From Sphingobium phenoxybenzoativorans (GTDB lineage Bacteria; Pseudomonadota; Alphaproteobacteria; Sphingomonadales; Sphingomonadaceae): a stretch of 35,300 nucleotides of DNA. The DNA lies in NCBI RefSeq assembly GCF_001757355.1, contig NZ_MINO01000038.1:1-35300 (forward strand), read 5' to 3'. The translations under genes were made by a program, and so were the position numbers. Positions 27,738-35,300 of the stretch are shown one piece after another. How positions within the stretch are numbered: position 1 is the stretch's first letter; each line of letters starts with the position of its first letter. The notes beneath the pieces were generated by a model. It had not been told where the DNA came from. It saw only the letters and a list, made by a program, of their open reading frames with translations, and searched no databases.

Positions 27738-27902
27738 ATGACGAACGGGAATGAGGAACGCAAACGCCGCCTGGCGCAGTCGCTGCGCGACAATCTGCGG
27801 CGGCGCAAGGGGCAGGCGCGGGAAAGCGCCGCCGGTGGAAGCATGGGCGGCGAAAGCAACGGCGAAGGCGATGAGGAACGCGAGGGTGTCGAGCCTTCGT
27901 AG
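27738..27902 (+). CDS. Small charged protein, function unknown
   Basis: This 54-residue frame starts MTNGNEERKRRLAQSLRDNL and continues RRRKGQARES, a basic helix of the kind found in small conserved alphaproteobacterial proteins, then a Gly/Ser/Glu-rich tail ending VEPS. The basic N-terminal half looks conserved in style, while the tail appears to run into repeat-like intergenic sequence, so the C-terminus may be recent. It lies between the tRNA and the convergent pepP gene. No strong ribosome binding site is visible (AGGGTTTTGCA before ATG). Confidence 0.55.
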   Translation: MTNGNEERKRRLAQSLRDNLRRRKGQARESAAGGSMGGESNGEGDEEREGVEPS

Positions 27903-27941
27903 ACCGCGGCGGGAAACGCCCGAACCCCCTCTGAATCCACG

Positions 27942-29723
27942 CTAAAGCGGGGCGCAGGCCCGGTCCAGCCACGCCCTCGCCTCGCCATCCAGTTGCGGAC
28001 CGACAATCGCCAGCACCTGCGCATGATAAGCGTCGAGCCAGGCGCGTTCGGCGGGGTCCATCACATCGAGATCGACGAGGTTCCGGTCGATGGGCGCGAA
28101 GCTGAGCGTTTCGAAGCCCAGCATCGGCTGTTCGGCGCCGGGAATATCCTTTTCCACCACCAGCACGAGATTTTCGATGCGGATGCCATATTCGCCCGCC
28201 TTGTAATAACCCGGCTCGTTGGAGAGGATCATGCCGGGCTGGAGCGGCTCGTCGCCGCCGCTGAAGGTCGCGATCCGCTGCGGCCCTTCATGCACCGACA
28301 GGAAACTGCCGACACCGTGGCCGGTGCCATGGGCGTAGTCGAGGCCGTTGGCCCAGAGATATTGCCGGGCCAGCGCATCAAGCTGCCCGCCCCGCGCGCC
28401 CTTCGGGAAGATGGCGCGGGCAAGCGCGATATGGCCCTTCAACACCAGGGTGAAGCGGCGGCGCATCTCCGCCGTGGGCGTGCCGATGGCGAGGGTGCGG
28501 GTGATGTCCGTGGTGCCGTCGACATATTGGCCGCCCGAATCGACGAGATAGAGGCTGTCCATCTCCAGCGGGCGGTTGGTCTTTTCCTCCACCCGGTAAT
28601 GGACGACCGCGCCGTTCGGCCCCGCGCCGCTGATCGTGTCGAAGGACAGGTCCTTCAGCATGCCCGTATCCTCGCGGAAGGCGCGCAGGCGGTCGGCGGC
28701 GGAGAGCTCAGTGACGCCGCCCTTCGGCGCTTCGACCGAGACCCAGTGAAGATAACGGCTCAATGCCGCGCCGTCGCGCTTCTGCGCGGCCTTGTGTCCG
28801 GCGATCTCAACCTCATTCTTGATCGCCTTGGGCAGCACGGCGGGGTCGCGCAGCGGCAGCACGGTCGCGCCGCCCGATTCCAGCGCGTCGAAGATCGCGG
28901 CGACGGCGCGTTCCGGGTCGGCGACCACGGCCTTGCCGGACAGGGCGTGCAGCGCGTCGGCAAAGGCGGCGCGGTCATGCACGCGCACGGCGTTGCCCAG
29001 ATGCTTGATCACCGCCTCGTCGATCTTTTCCGGCGCGACATAGAGGTCGGCGGTGGCGTCGGCATGGACGATGGCATAGGCGAGCGCGACCGGCGTGCGC
29101 TCCACATCCTGCCCGCGGATATTGAAGGTCCAGGCGATCGAATCGAGCGCGGACAGGATGGCGGCGTCGGCCTTCTTGGCGACCAGCCAGTCGGCCATAT
29201 CCTGCCGCTTGGCCGCCGCGCCGCGCCCGGCATGCTGCTCCTGATGCACGACCAGCTTCGCCCGGCTGGGTTCGGGGCGGTCGGGCCAGACGGCATCGAT
29301 GGGGTTGGTGTCGACGGCGACGAGGCTGGCGCCCTTTTCCGCCAGGGCGGCGCTGGCCTGCTTCACCCAGGCGCTGGTGTGCAACCATGGGTCGTAGCCG
29401 ATGCGCGCGCCCTGCCCCGCATTGTCGCCCAGCCATGCAGCGACGCTGGTCTGCGGCACGCTCTGATATTGCCAGTGGCTGCCGTCCACCTGTTCGCGCA
29501 CCTGCAGCGTATAGCGGCCATCGACGAAAATCGCGGCTTCCTCCGGCAGCACGACGGCGCTGCCCGCCGACCCCTGAAACCCGGTCAGCCAGGCGAGGCG
29601 CTGGGCATAGGCGCCGACATATTCGCTCATATGCTCGTCGGTCAGGGGCACGACAAAGCCGTCCAGACGGTCCCTCCTGAGCTGCTCCCGCAGCGCCTTC
29701 AGACGGTCTTCATAGGTGGACAT
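27942..29723 (-). CDS. pepP: Xaa-Pro aminopeptidase (M24B)
   Basis: The enzyme removes an N-terminal residue that precedes proline. The 593-residue product has the three-domain layout of eukaryotic-type aminopeptidase P: two creatinase-like N-terminal domains (about 1-300) and a pita-bread catalytic domain. Dinuclear metal ligands fall at the same spacing as in human XPNPEP1: Asp395 (VDSGGQY), Asp406 (GTTD), His469 (GTGHGVG), Glu503 (SNEPGYY) and Glu517 (IRIENL); His375 (VVHYRV) is the conserved proton shuttle. There is no signal peptide, so it acts in the cytoplasm. It is divergent from the S9 oligopeptidase gene across a gap of about 105 bp. Either pepP or a longer app-type name could be used. 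Confidence 0.95.
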   Translation of the reverse strand: MSTYEDRLKALREQLRRDRLDGFVVPLTDEHMSEYVGAYAQRLAWLTGFQGSAGSAVVLPEEAAIFVDGRYTLQVREQVDGSHWQYQSVPQTSVAAWLGDNAGQGARIGYDPWLHTSAWVKQASAALAEKGASLVAVDTNPIDAVWPDRPEPSRAKLVVHQEQHAGRGAAAKRQDMADWLVAKKADAAILSALDSIAWTFNIRGQDVERTPVALAYAIVHADATADLYVAPEKIDEAVIKHLGNAVRVHDRAAFADALHALSGKAVVADPERAVAAIFDALESGGATVLPLRDPAVLPKAIKNEVEIAGHKAAQKRDGAALSRYLHWVSVEAPKGGVTELSAADRLRAFREDTGMLKDLSFDTISGAGPNGAVVHYRVEEKTNRPLEMDSLYLVDSGGQYVDGTTDITRTLAIGTPTAEMRRRFTLVLKGHIALARAIFPKGARGGQLDALARQYLWANGLDYAHGTGHGVGSFLSVHEGPQRIATFSGGDEPLQPGMILSNEPGYYKAGEYGIRIENLVLVVEKDIPGAEQPMLGFETLSFAPIDRNLVDLDVMDPAERAWLDAYHAQVLAIVGPQLDGEARAWLDRACAPL

Positions 29724-29828
29724 TGCGGCTTCCTTGCTTCAACAGATTGCGACCCAACATAGGCATGGCTTTCGCCCCGCGCCAGCACCCCCTTGTCCAA
29801 CAAATCCTGCCAATGGATGAACGCTTTC

Positions 29829-31889
29829 ATGACAGCTCCTACATCTGCACCCGTCGCCCAGCAGCGCCCGCACAGCTTCACCGCGCATGGGCAGGAGGTG
29901 AGCGACCCCTATGCGTGGCTGCGCGACCCCGGCTATCCCAAAGTGACGGACAAGGATGTGCTGTCCCATCTGAAAGCGGAAAACGCCTGGTTCGAGGCGG
30001 CGATGAAGCCGCACAAGGCGCTGACCGACACGCTGTTCAAGGAGATGAAGGGGCGGATCAAGGAGGATGATTCCTCCGTGCCGCAAAAGGATGGCGACTG
30101 GGTCTATTGGCGCGCGTTCGAGGAAGGCGCGCAGTACCGCAAATGGTATCGCAAGCCCGTGAAGGGCGGCGACGATCAGTTGATCATGGACGAGCCGGCG
30201 CTGGCGGAGGGGCATGAATATTTCCGGCTAGGGACATTATCGGTCAGCCCGGACGGCCGCTACCTCGCCTTCGCCACCGATACGGACGGGTCGGAGCGGT
30301 TCGAGGCGCGGATCAAGGATCTGGAGACGGGCGAGCTGTTGCCGGACGTCATCCCCGGCACCTTGTCGGCGCTGGTGTGGACGAGCGATAACAAGGGTAT
30401 CGTCTATTGCCTGGCCAACGAGAATTGGCGGACGGACAATGCGCGGCTGCACAGGATCGGCACGCCGGCCGAGCAGGATGTCGAGCTGTTCCACGAGGAT
30501 GACGAGGGATTCCGCGTCAGCGTGGGCCTCACCTCATCGGAAAAGTGGATCGTCATTTCCACCGGCGACCATGTGACGACCGAGGCGTGGCTGGTTCCGG
30601 CGAACGACCCCACCGCCAAGCCGCTGCTGGTGTCCGCCCGCGAACCGGGGCGCGAATATGATGTGGACGAGCATGACGGGACGCTGTTCATCCGCAGCAA
30701 CGACACCCACCCCAATTTCCGGCTGGTGAAGGCGAGTATCGGCGCGCCGGATGCTTGGGAGGAAGTGATCGCGGCGTCCCCGCGATTCTACCTGACCGAT
30801 TTCACGCTATTCAAACATTTCTACGTCACCGAGGGGCGCGAGGACGGGCTGGATCAGGTGGAGATCCGCGATTACGCCACCCATGCGGCGAAGCGCATCG
30901 CCTTCCCGGAGGCGAGCTATTCGGCGGGGCTGGACGACAATCCCGAATATGACGTCTCCGTCCTGCGGCTCAGCTATGAATCGATGGTCACGCCGGCGAC
31001 CGTCTATGATTATGACGTGAAGGATGAGAGCCTGACCGTGCTCAAGGTGCAGGTGATCCCTTCGGGCTATGATCCGGCGAAATATGGCACCGAGCGGTTG
31101 CTGATTCCGGCGCGGGACGGGACGCAGATTCCGGTCTCGATTGTATATCCCAAGGATTTCAAGCGCGACGGGAGCGGGCCGCTCTATCTCTACGGCTATG
31201 GCGCCTATGGCATTGCGATGGAGCCGGGCTTTTCGACGGCGCGCATGTCGCTGCTCGACCGGGGCTTCGCCTTTGCGCTGGCGCATATCCGCGGCGGCGA
31301 TGATCTGGGCCAGCAATGGTATCTGGACGGGAAGCTGGAGAAGCGGACCAACACCTTCAACGATTTCGTCGATTGCGCGAAGGCGCTGATCGATGGCGGA
31401 TGGACCAGCGCAGGCAGGATCGGCATTTCCGGCGGATCGGCGGGCGGCGAGCTGATGGGCGCGGTGATGAACAGCGACCCGGACCTGTGGGGCGCGGTGG
31501 TGGCGCATGTGCCCTTCGTCGACGTGCTGAACACGATGATGGACGCGTCCCTGCCGCTGACGCCGGGCGAATGGCCCGAATGGGGCAACCCGATCGAGGA
31601 CAAGGCTGCGTTCGAGACGATCCGGGGATATTGCCCGTACAGCAATGTGACTGCGCAGCCCTATCCGCCGACGCTGGTGACGGCGGGGCTGAACGACCCG
31701 CGCGTGACCTATTGGGAACCGGCGAAATGGGTGGCGAAGCTGCGCGCGACGCGGACCAATGACGCCGCGCTGCTGCTGAAGGTCAATATGGGCGCGGGGC
31801 ATGGCGGCAAGTCGGGGCGGTTCGAGAGCCTGCACGAAGTGGCCGAGGAGTTTGCGTTCATCCTGTGGCAGATGGGGGTTGCGGGGTAG
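29829..31889 (+). CDS. ptrB: S9A family oligopeptidase (oligopeptidase B-like)
   Basis: This serine oligopeptidase cleaves small peptides in the cytoplasm. The frame opens at TTG 29793. I prefer ATG 29829 (MTAPTSAPVAQQRPHSF) because family members start near this point, though ATG 29817 is possible and no strong ribosome binding site decides it. The 686-residue product has an N-terminal seven-bladed propeller (about 60-400) and an alpha/beta hydrolase domain with GSGPLYLYGYGAYG, HIRGGDDLGQQWY, GGSAGG (Ser537), NDPRV (Asp623) and GHGG (His658). The basic-residue specificity of true oligopeptidase B is not proven here. A short copy of its 3' end recurs 408 bp downstream. Confidence 0.93.
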   Translation: MTAPTSAPVAQQRPHSFTAHGQEVSDPYAWLRDPGYPKVTDKDVLSHLKAENAWFEAAMKPHKALTDTLFKEMKGRIKEDDSSVPQKDGDWVYWRAFEEGAQYRKWYRKPVKGGDDQLIMDEPALAEGHEYFRLGTLSVSPDGRYLAFATDTDGSERFEARIKDLETGELLPDVIPGTLSALVWTSDNKGIVYCLANENWRTDNARLHRIGTPAEQDVELFHEDDEGFRVSVGLTSSEKWIVISTGDHVTTEAWLVPANDPTAKPLLVSAREPGREYDVDEHDGTLFIRSNDTHPNFRLVKASIGAPDAWEEVIAASPRFYLTDFTLFKHFYVTEGREDGLDQVEIRDYATHAAKRIAFPEASYSAGLDDNPEYDVSVLRLSYESMVTPATVYDYDVKDESLTVLKVQVIPSGYDPAKYGTERLLIPARDGTQIPVSIVYPKDFKRDGSGPLYLYGYGAYGIAMEPGFSTARMSLLDRGFAFALAHIRGGDDLGQQWYLDGKLEKRTNTFNDFVDCAKALIDGGWTSAGRIGISGGSAGGELMGAVMNSDPDLWGAVVAHVPFVDVLNTMMDASLPLTPGEWPEWGNPIEDKAAFETIRGYCPYSNVTAQPYPPTLVTAGLNDPRVTYWEPAKWVAKLRATRTNDAALLLKVNMGAGHGGKSGRFESLHEVAEEFAFILWQMGVAG

Positions 31890-31892
31890 GGT
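31863..31892 (+). repeat. Direct repeat copy 1 (ptrB 3' end)
   Basis: CTGTGGCAGATGGGG at 31863-31877 recurs exactly at 32271-32285, and similarity continues (GGTTGCGGGGTAG against TTACGGGGCAATAG). This copy encodes the end of the oligopeptidase (LWQMGVAG). Confidence 0.7.
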
Positions 31893-31924
31893 TTAGCTGA
31901 GATGAGTGGAATGCTGTCAGTCCG

Positions 31925-32188
31925 CTATGAAGGCCGCGGCGTTCTAAACTGCCAAGCAACACCCAACGCCATAGCGGCAGCGAATGCGCCCACCCCCCAA
32001 AAAGGTGCCTCTCTTTGAGCGGCAAGGGTTCTCTGCTCAGCGGATTTGACCGCGTGAAGATATTCGGGGCGATTTTTGTTCGGGCAATGTCCATCCTCAC
32101 AAGGAGAGAATGGCTGGACCTTAATATGATAAGTTATGCCCCCTATCGCCAACGCGGCTACCAATAGCACGACATAGTATTTCGACAT
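31925..32188 (-). CDS. Small two-TM membrane protein, function unknown
   Basis: The 87-residue product starts MSKYYVVLLVAALAIGGITY, a membrane or signal segment. A polar middle with two Cys (PCEDGHCPNKNRPEYLHAVK) follows, then a second hydrophobic segment (about 63-81). AGGGAG lies 5 bp before the ATG. Base composition is visibly less GC-rich than the neighbours, and the gene sits exactly between the two direct repeats derived from the ptrB 3' end, which suggests acquisition by insertion. I do not recognise a family. Confidence 0.65.
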   Translation of the reverse strand: MSKYYVVLLVAALAIGGITYHIKVQPFSPCEDGHCPNKNRPEYLHAVKSAEQRTLAAQREAPFWGVGAFAAAMALGVAWQFRTPRPS

Positions 32189-32258
32189 TTACACTCCCTA
32201 AGCAGCTATGGAGCTAAGTGGCAGGGGCTTGAACGGCGACAACTGGTCGAAACAAGCC

Positions 32259-32298
32259 TATTCGCTTATACTGTGGCAGATGGGGTTACGGGGCAATA
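32259..32298 (+). repeat. Direct repeat copy 2 (ptrB 3'-end remnant)
   Basis: The segment read in the ptrB frame gives AYSLILWQMGLRG, compared with EFAFILWQMGVAG at the true ptrB end. It has no function as coding sequence here and looks like a decayed 3'-end duplicate. Confidence 0.55.
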
Positions 32299-32307
32299 GT
32301 TCACCTT

Positions 32308-32397
32308 GTCACCCCGGGCTTGACCCGGGGTCCCGCTGCCTTTGAGCTTAGCTTATTGCGGGAAGAGAGCGGGACCCCGGATCAAGTCCGGGGTGAC
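32308..32397. repeat. Paired inverted REP-like element (GTCACCCCGG type)
   Basis: Arms at 32308-32337 and 32368-32397 match in inverted orientation at 28 of 30 positions, around a 30-nt loop. Each arm is itself a hairpin (CCCCGG/CCGGGG around about TTGA). The layout equals that of the element at 8184-8253 but the sequence is unrelated. Confidence 0.8.
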
Positions 32398-32454
32398 GCA
32401 GAAACTAAGCTGGATGCTTAACTCCCTCCCCTCCCAAGGCTGCACCGGATCGCC

Positions 32455-32466
32455 TATATCCCTCCC
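32455..32466 (+). promoter_or_regulatory. TATATC box close to the thioesterase start codon
   Basis: TATATC (32455-32460) ends 6 bp before the ATG and no Shine-Dalgarno sequence is visible, which would fit a leaderless transcript. No good -35 hexamer is seen at 17 bp, so support is weak. Confidence 0.25.
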
Positions 32467-32862
32467 ATGCCCCCGCCCTTCATCACAACCATCACCGCAG
32501 CGGATGCCGACATCGACGAGATGGGGCATGTCAACAATGCCGTGTGGGTCCGGTGGATTCAGGATGTGGCGACGATGCATTGGGAGGCGGCGGCCGATCC
32601 CGCGCATGTCGCGACCTATGCCTGGGTCGTGACGCGGCATGAGATCGACTATCGCGGCAATGTGCAGTCCGGGGAGACAGTGACCGCGAAAACCTGGGTG
32701 GGGGAAGCGCCGCGCGGGGCGCGGTTCGACCGGCTGATGGAATTTACCGGCGCGGACGGCAAGGTGAAGGTTGCGGCGAAGACCACCTGGGCGATCGTGG
32801 AGCGCGCGACGGGGCGGATATTAAGGGTGCCGGCGGAGGTCGCCGCGCCGTTTGTGGATTAG
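32467..32862 (+). CDS. Acyl-CoA thioesterase, 4HBT hotdog fold
   Basis: The enzyme is predicted to hydrolyse acyl-CoA thioesters. The 131-residue product is a single hotdog domain with the 4-hydroxybenzoyl-CoA-thioesterase motif ADIDEMGHVNNAVWVRW (about 14-30), where Asp17 is the likely catalytic acid. It also has the strand pattern HEIDYRGNVQSGETVTAKTW (about 58-77). Length is typical. The substrate is unknown. It stands alone, with REP-like elements on both sides. Confidence 0.88.
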   Translation: MPPPFITTITAADADIDEMGHVNNAVWVRWIQDVATMHWEAAADPAHVATYAWVVTRHEIDYRGNVQSGETVTAKTWVGEAPRGARFDRLMEFTGADGKVKVAAKTTWAIVERATGRILRVPAEVAAPFVD

Positions 32863-32885
32863 CGCCCGTCGCCTCCGCACCCAAA

Positions 32886-33008
32886 ATCCGTTCGTGCTGA
32901 GTAAGGGCTGAGCGGAGCCGAAGCCCTGTATCGAAGCATGTTCGCGCCAAGTCCGGTCCTTCGATACACCACTTCGACAAGCTTAGTGGTTACTCAGGAC
33001 GAACGGAT
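32886..33008. repeat. Paired inverted REP-like element (ATCCGTTCGT type)
   Basis: Arm 32886-32936 and inverted arm 32959-33008 share ATCCGTTCGTSCTGAGTAA at the outside and TGTATCGAAG at the inside. Inner hairpins have compensating differences: AGGGCT/AGCCCT in one arm, CCACT/AGTGG in the other. It lies between the convergent thioesterase and hydrolase genes and may end both transcripts. The outer motif recurs at 12253-12281. Confidence 0.8.
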
Positions 33009-33047
33009 GATGGGAACAGCCTAGCATCGCGGCCGACGCCGAAAAAA

Positions 33048-33761
33048 TCAGTCCAGAATCAGCTTCGCGACCGTGCGGATGGCGCGGGGGTGGGCGACGA
33101 ACGCCATGTGGGTGCAGTCAAGCTCATGCGCGCGGTCGCGTTCGCCGGAGCGGCCGCGGGCCGATGCGGGGGAGACCACGCCGTCGCGGGCGGACCAGCA
33201 GGCGATGGTGTGGGCGACCGGCTTTTCCGGCAGGGTGACGGCGACCGGCGGACGATCGACCGGATGTCCGGCGATCCGCTCATAGACGCGCCAGGCGTTG
33301 TTGGCGCGCAGGCTGCCCGAAAAGGGGCTGCCCAGCGTGATGACCTTTTCCACCCGTTCCGGCGCATATTTGGCATATTCGCGGGCGATGAGGCCGCCAA
33401 GGCTCCAGCCGACCAGCGTCACCGGACCCTCCACGCCGAGCGCGGCCATGCGCGCATCCAGCCGTTCCAGGATATCCGCGGTCACGCCCCGGTTGCGGCC
33501 AAGGCCCCAGCCATGCACGGCGAAGCCCGCCTTTTCGAGCGATTTGCGCAGGCGCGCGGTGGTGCTGTCCGACGCCAGAAAGCCCGGAATCACGACGACC
33601 GTGCGGCCCTCTCCCGATTCGCTGAGCGGCACGGCGCGGCCGAAAGCCGACATGCAGCGCATATAGGCGAACGCCCGCACTTCGCGCGCCAACATCCTTG
33701 CCGAAGGGGCAAGGGCGGCCGGGACCGCAGCAGAATCAAGCGGGGCGAGAATGGTTGCCAT
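33048..33761 (-). CDS. Alpha/beta hydrolase (lipase/esterase-like)
   Basis: I start at ATG 33761 (MATILAPLDS) with AAGGG upstream; the open frame reaches 33833. The 237-residue cytoplasmic-looking product has VVVIPGFLASD (oxyanion strand, about 55-65), the nucleophile elbow GWSLGG (Ser120), Asp193 in ARDGVVSP and His218 in CTHMAF, a complete catalytic triad. The IPGF and GWSLGG motifs resemble triacylglycerol lipase/PGAP1-like hydrolases. Substrate unknown. It is divergent from the L,D-transpeptidase gene. Confidence 0.88.
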   Translation of the reverse strand: MATILAPLDSAAVPAALAPSARMLAREVRAFAYMRCMSAFGRAVPLSESGEGRTVVVIPGFLASDSTTARLRKSLEKAGFAVHGWGLGRNRGVTADILERLDARMAALGVEGPVTLVGWSLGGLIAREYAKYAPERVEKVITLGSPFSGSLRANNAWRVYERIAGHPVDRPPVAVTLPEKPVAHTIACWSARDGVVSPASARGRSGERDRAHELDCTHMAFVAHPRAIRTVAKLILD

Positions 33762-33898
33762 CCGGCCCTTATACGGACGGTCCGCATTTATGAAAGATTT
33801 ATGACCCGTCGATTGCGGTAATCTTACAGGCATTTCGTCGCAAAAAATCGGAGCGATGGCCTCTTGCCGTCATCCGGCGGGAACGGGATGATGGCCGC

Positions 33899-34642
33899 AT
33901 GCTCCCGATTCCGGCCCTCCGGGCGTTGCCCGCCATCGCCTTTGCCCTGATCGCCGCCAGCGCCGCGCTCCTGTCATTGCGGCCGGGGCAGGCAATAGCG
34001 TGGGAGGGGGCGCAGGAAGCGGGGCAGGATGTTTTCGACGGCGGCTTCGCGCAGGCGGACCTCGCGCCGGGGCGGCATATCTGGAATGACGACCCCGCCG
34101 CGCAGGGGCCTTTGTCTATCGCGGTCAGCCTGCCGGAGCAGATGCTCTACGTCTTTCGCGGAGACAGGCTGATCGGCATGGCGGCGGTCTCAACCGGCTC
34201 GCCGGGGCGGGAGACGCCGGTCGGCGACTATCAGATATTGCAGAAGGCGCAGTGGCACCGGTCCAACCTCTACAGCAATGCGCCGATGCCGTTCATGCAG
34301 CGGCTGACCTGGGACGGGATCGCCATCCATGCTGGGGCAAATCCGGGCTATCCAGCGTCGCATGGCTGCATCCGGGTGCCCACGGCCTTTGCCCGGAAGC
34401 TGTTCGCGGCGACGGCGCTGGGCGTGCGGGTGGTGATCAGCGACATCGCCCCGCGCATGCCCGCCGGGCCAGCGGAACCGGCCGAACCCGTCTATCTGAC
34501 CGTCGATCTGGATGCGCTGGACGCGGGCGCGCCGGAGATGGTTGGCGGCAGGCAGGCGCATTGGGCGGCATGGGACCGGATCGAGGCGATGCGGTCGCAG
34601 ACCGTGCGGCTGGCCTATGCGCCGCAGGTGCTGGGGGATTAG
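33899..34642 (+). CDS. L,D-transpeptidase (YkuD domain), exported
   Basis: L,D-transpeptidases form 3-3 peptidoglycan crosslinks or anchor proteins to the wall. The 247-residue product has an N-terminal signal anchor (about 8-26) and a YkuD domain (about 71-180) with ISIAV-type start (LSIAVSLPEQMLYVFRGDR), GRETPVGDYQI and the catalytic motif IHAG...SHGCIRVP, with His144, His155, Cys157 and Arg159. A C-terminal extension of about 65 residues, including a Pro/Ala-rich linker, follows the domain. It should act in the periplasm. Confidence 0.93.
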   Translation: MLPIPALRALPAIAFALIAASAALLSLRPGQAIAWEGAQEAGQDVFDGGFAQADLAPGRHIWNDDPAAQGPLSIAVSLPEQMLYVFRGDRLIGMAAVSTGSPGRETPVGDYQILQKAQWHRSNLYSNAPMPFMQRLTWDGIAIHAGANPGYPASHGCIRVPTAFARKLFAATALGVRVVISDIAPRMPAGPAEPAEPVYLTVDLDALDAGAPEMVGGRQAHWAAWDRIEAMRSQTVRLAYAPQVLGD

Positions 34643-34659
34643 ATCTGCCTAAAGCGCGA

Positions 34660-34727
34660 CGTGCTCCTGCGAAAGCAGGAGCCCAGATCGGACCGCGGGA
34701 CTGGGCTCCTGCTTTCGCAGGAGCACG
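34660..34727. repeat. Perfect 27-bp inverted repeat between convergent genes
   Basis: Arms 34660-34686 and 34701-34727 are exact inverted copies around a 14-nt loop. Each arm contains GCTCCTGC-GAAA-GCAGGAGC, a hairpin within the hairpin. It lies 17 bp after the L,D-transpeptidase stop and 21 bp from the end of the convergent gene, so it can end transcripts from both sides. Perfect arms suggest recent insertion or gene conversion. Confidence 0.85.
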
Positions 34728-34748
34728 CTTCCCCCAATAGGACAGGGC

Positions 34749-35300
34749 CTAAGGGGCCAGCGGGGATTGCTGCGCCACGGCCGCGCCGTCGCCGGTGCGG
34801 ATCTGGCGGGGTTCCAGGATCGCGGCGGTCTCGATCAGGTCGAGCGCGCGGCGCGCCTCGCGGTAGCGGCGGGCCATCTGCAGCCAGCGGTCGGCGACAT
34901 CGTGCGCGGGCAGGCGCTCGACTTCGACCAGGGCGGCGTCGACACGGCCCGATTCCAGCAGGCGCTGGGCGCGGCGGTAGGCGCGGTCGGGCAAAGGCGA
35001 GGGGGTGGAGGATTTGCGGATGATGACCATCTGCCGCGCTTCATTCTTGAAGGTCGTCCACCAGCTCGCATCGGGCGGATTGCCGGTCAGATGCGGGCCG
35101 ATGGCGTCCAGCTCCGCCTCCAGATCGGCGAGCGTCACCGGTTCGCGCGCGGCGTTGATGATGGTGGCGACGGCGCGGGGCTGCGCCTGGCCGAAGCGCA
35201 GGCGAAGCTGCCCCTCGACATAGCCGAGCGGCGCGCCGCTATCGAGCGAACGGCGGGCGGCGACGGCGACCAGCAGCCCCTCCGCGCGGGCGGCGTTGCC
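34749..35300 (-). CDS. Mitofilin-like (COG4223-type) membrane protein, C-terminal part
   Basis: The frame is open to the right edge, so the gene begins outside the window and at least 183 C-terminal residues are visible; a GTG at 35138 is not the start. The visible part is helical: LLVAVAARRSLDSGAPLGYV, then ATIINAAREPVTLADLEAEL, WWTTFKNEARQMVIIRKSST, and RRAQRLLESGRVDAALVEVE with RWLQMARRYREARRAL. A WW..(K/R)......V.(I/V)R block followed by helical repeats resembles the C-terminus of alphaproteobacterial Mic60/mitofilin-like proteins. No N-terminal membrane segment can be checked. The assignment is by resemblance and is moderately sure. Confidence 0.6.
   Translation of the reverse strand, partial: GNAARAEGLLVAVAARRSLDSGAPLGYVEGQLRLRFGQAQPRAVATIINAAREPVTLADLEAELDAIGPHLTGNPPDASWWTTFKNEARQMVIIRKSSTPSPLPDRAYRRAQRLLESGRVDAALVEVERLPAHDVADRWLQMARRYREARRALDLIETAAILEPRQIRTGDGAAVAQQSPLAP

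Noticed and set aside
32308..33008. Possible CRISPR array from repeated palindromic segments
   Set aside because: The repeats are inverted pairs of two different families, not direct repeats with regular unique spacers, and no cas gene is near.

Overview
The window is high-GC chromosomal DNA from an alphaproteobacterium, most likely a sphingomonad (Sphingomonas/Sphingobium group). The reasons are the contiguous str-S10-spc ribosomal gene order, an alphaproteobacterial sigma70 promoter (TTGACC, 17 bp, TATAGG), a cluster of GANTC (CcrM-type) sites, paired inverted REP-like repeats, and a large TonB receptor next to a beta-propeller phytase. The genus is not resolved.

Region 1 (1-13423, minus strand) is the ribosomal supercluster. 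In transcription order it runs: promoter (13395-13423), a leader of about 200 nt, rpsL, rpsG, fusA, tuf and a strong intrinsic terminator (8665-8702). It continues with rpsJ, rplC, rplD, rplW, rplB, rpsS, rplV, rpsC, rplP, rpmC, rpsQ, rplN, rplX, rplE, rpsN, rpsH, rplF, rplR and the first 39 codons of rpsE, which runs off the left edge. Most genes are 0-20 bp apart or overlap. The exception is a 266-bp rpsJ-rplC spacer that holds a paired REP-like element, alternative-pairing sequences and a terminator-like hairpin with a T6 tract just upstream of rplC. Ribosomal protein S12 has Arg at position 88, where most bacteria have Lys; K88R is a known streptomycin-resistance substitution.

Region 2 (13542-17489) begins with a small membrane protein coupled by an ATGA overlap to a chemoreceptor-like protein that has an integral-membrane sensor domain. 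Next comes an M23 endopeptidase gene that overlaps a bactofilin gene by 62 bp, a probable cell-shape pair, preceded by five GANTC sites in 62 bp. A small coiled-coil protein gene converges on this pair.

Region 3 (17625-31889) is nutrient acquisition. It holds an exported M1 aminopeptidase, a TonB receptor plus lipoprotein beta-propeller phytase operon behind a good Pho box, an OPT-family transporter, a DMT/EamA transporter, tRNA-Thr(GGU), a small charged protein, and a divergent pair encoding Xaa-Pro aminopeptidase and an S9 oligopeptidase. Together these suggest scavenging of peptides and organic phosphate.

Region 4 (31890-35300) holds a small two-TM hypothetical protein lying between two short copies of the S9 gene's 3' end, a hotdog thioesterase, an alpha/beta hydrolase, a YkuD L,D-transpeptidase and the C-terminal part of a mitofilin-like protein cut by the right edge. 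Three paired inverted-repeat elements fill its spacers. No CRISPR array, insertion sequence, prophage or clear defence system was seen. The most unusual signals are regulatory or structural.
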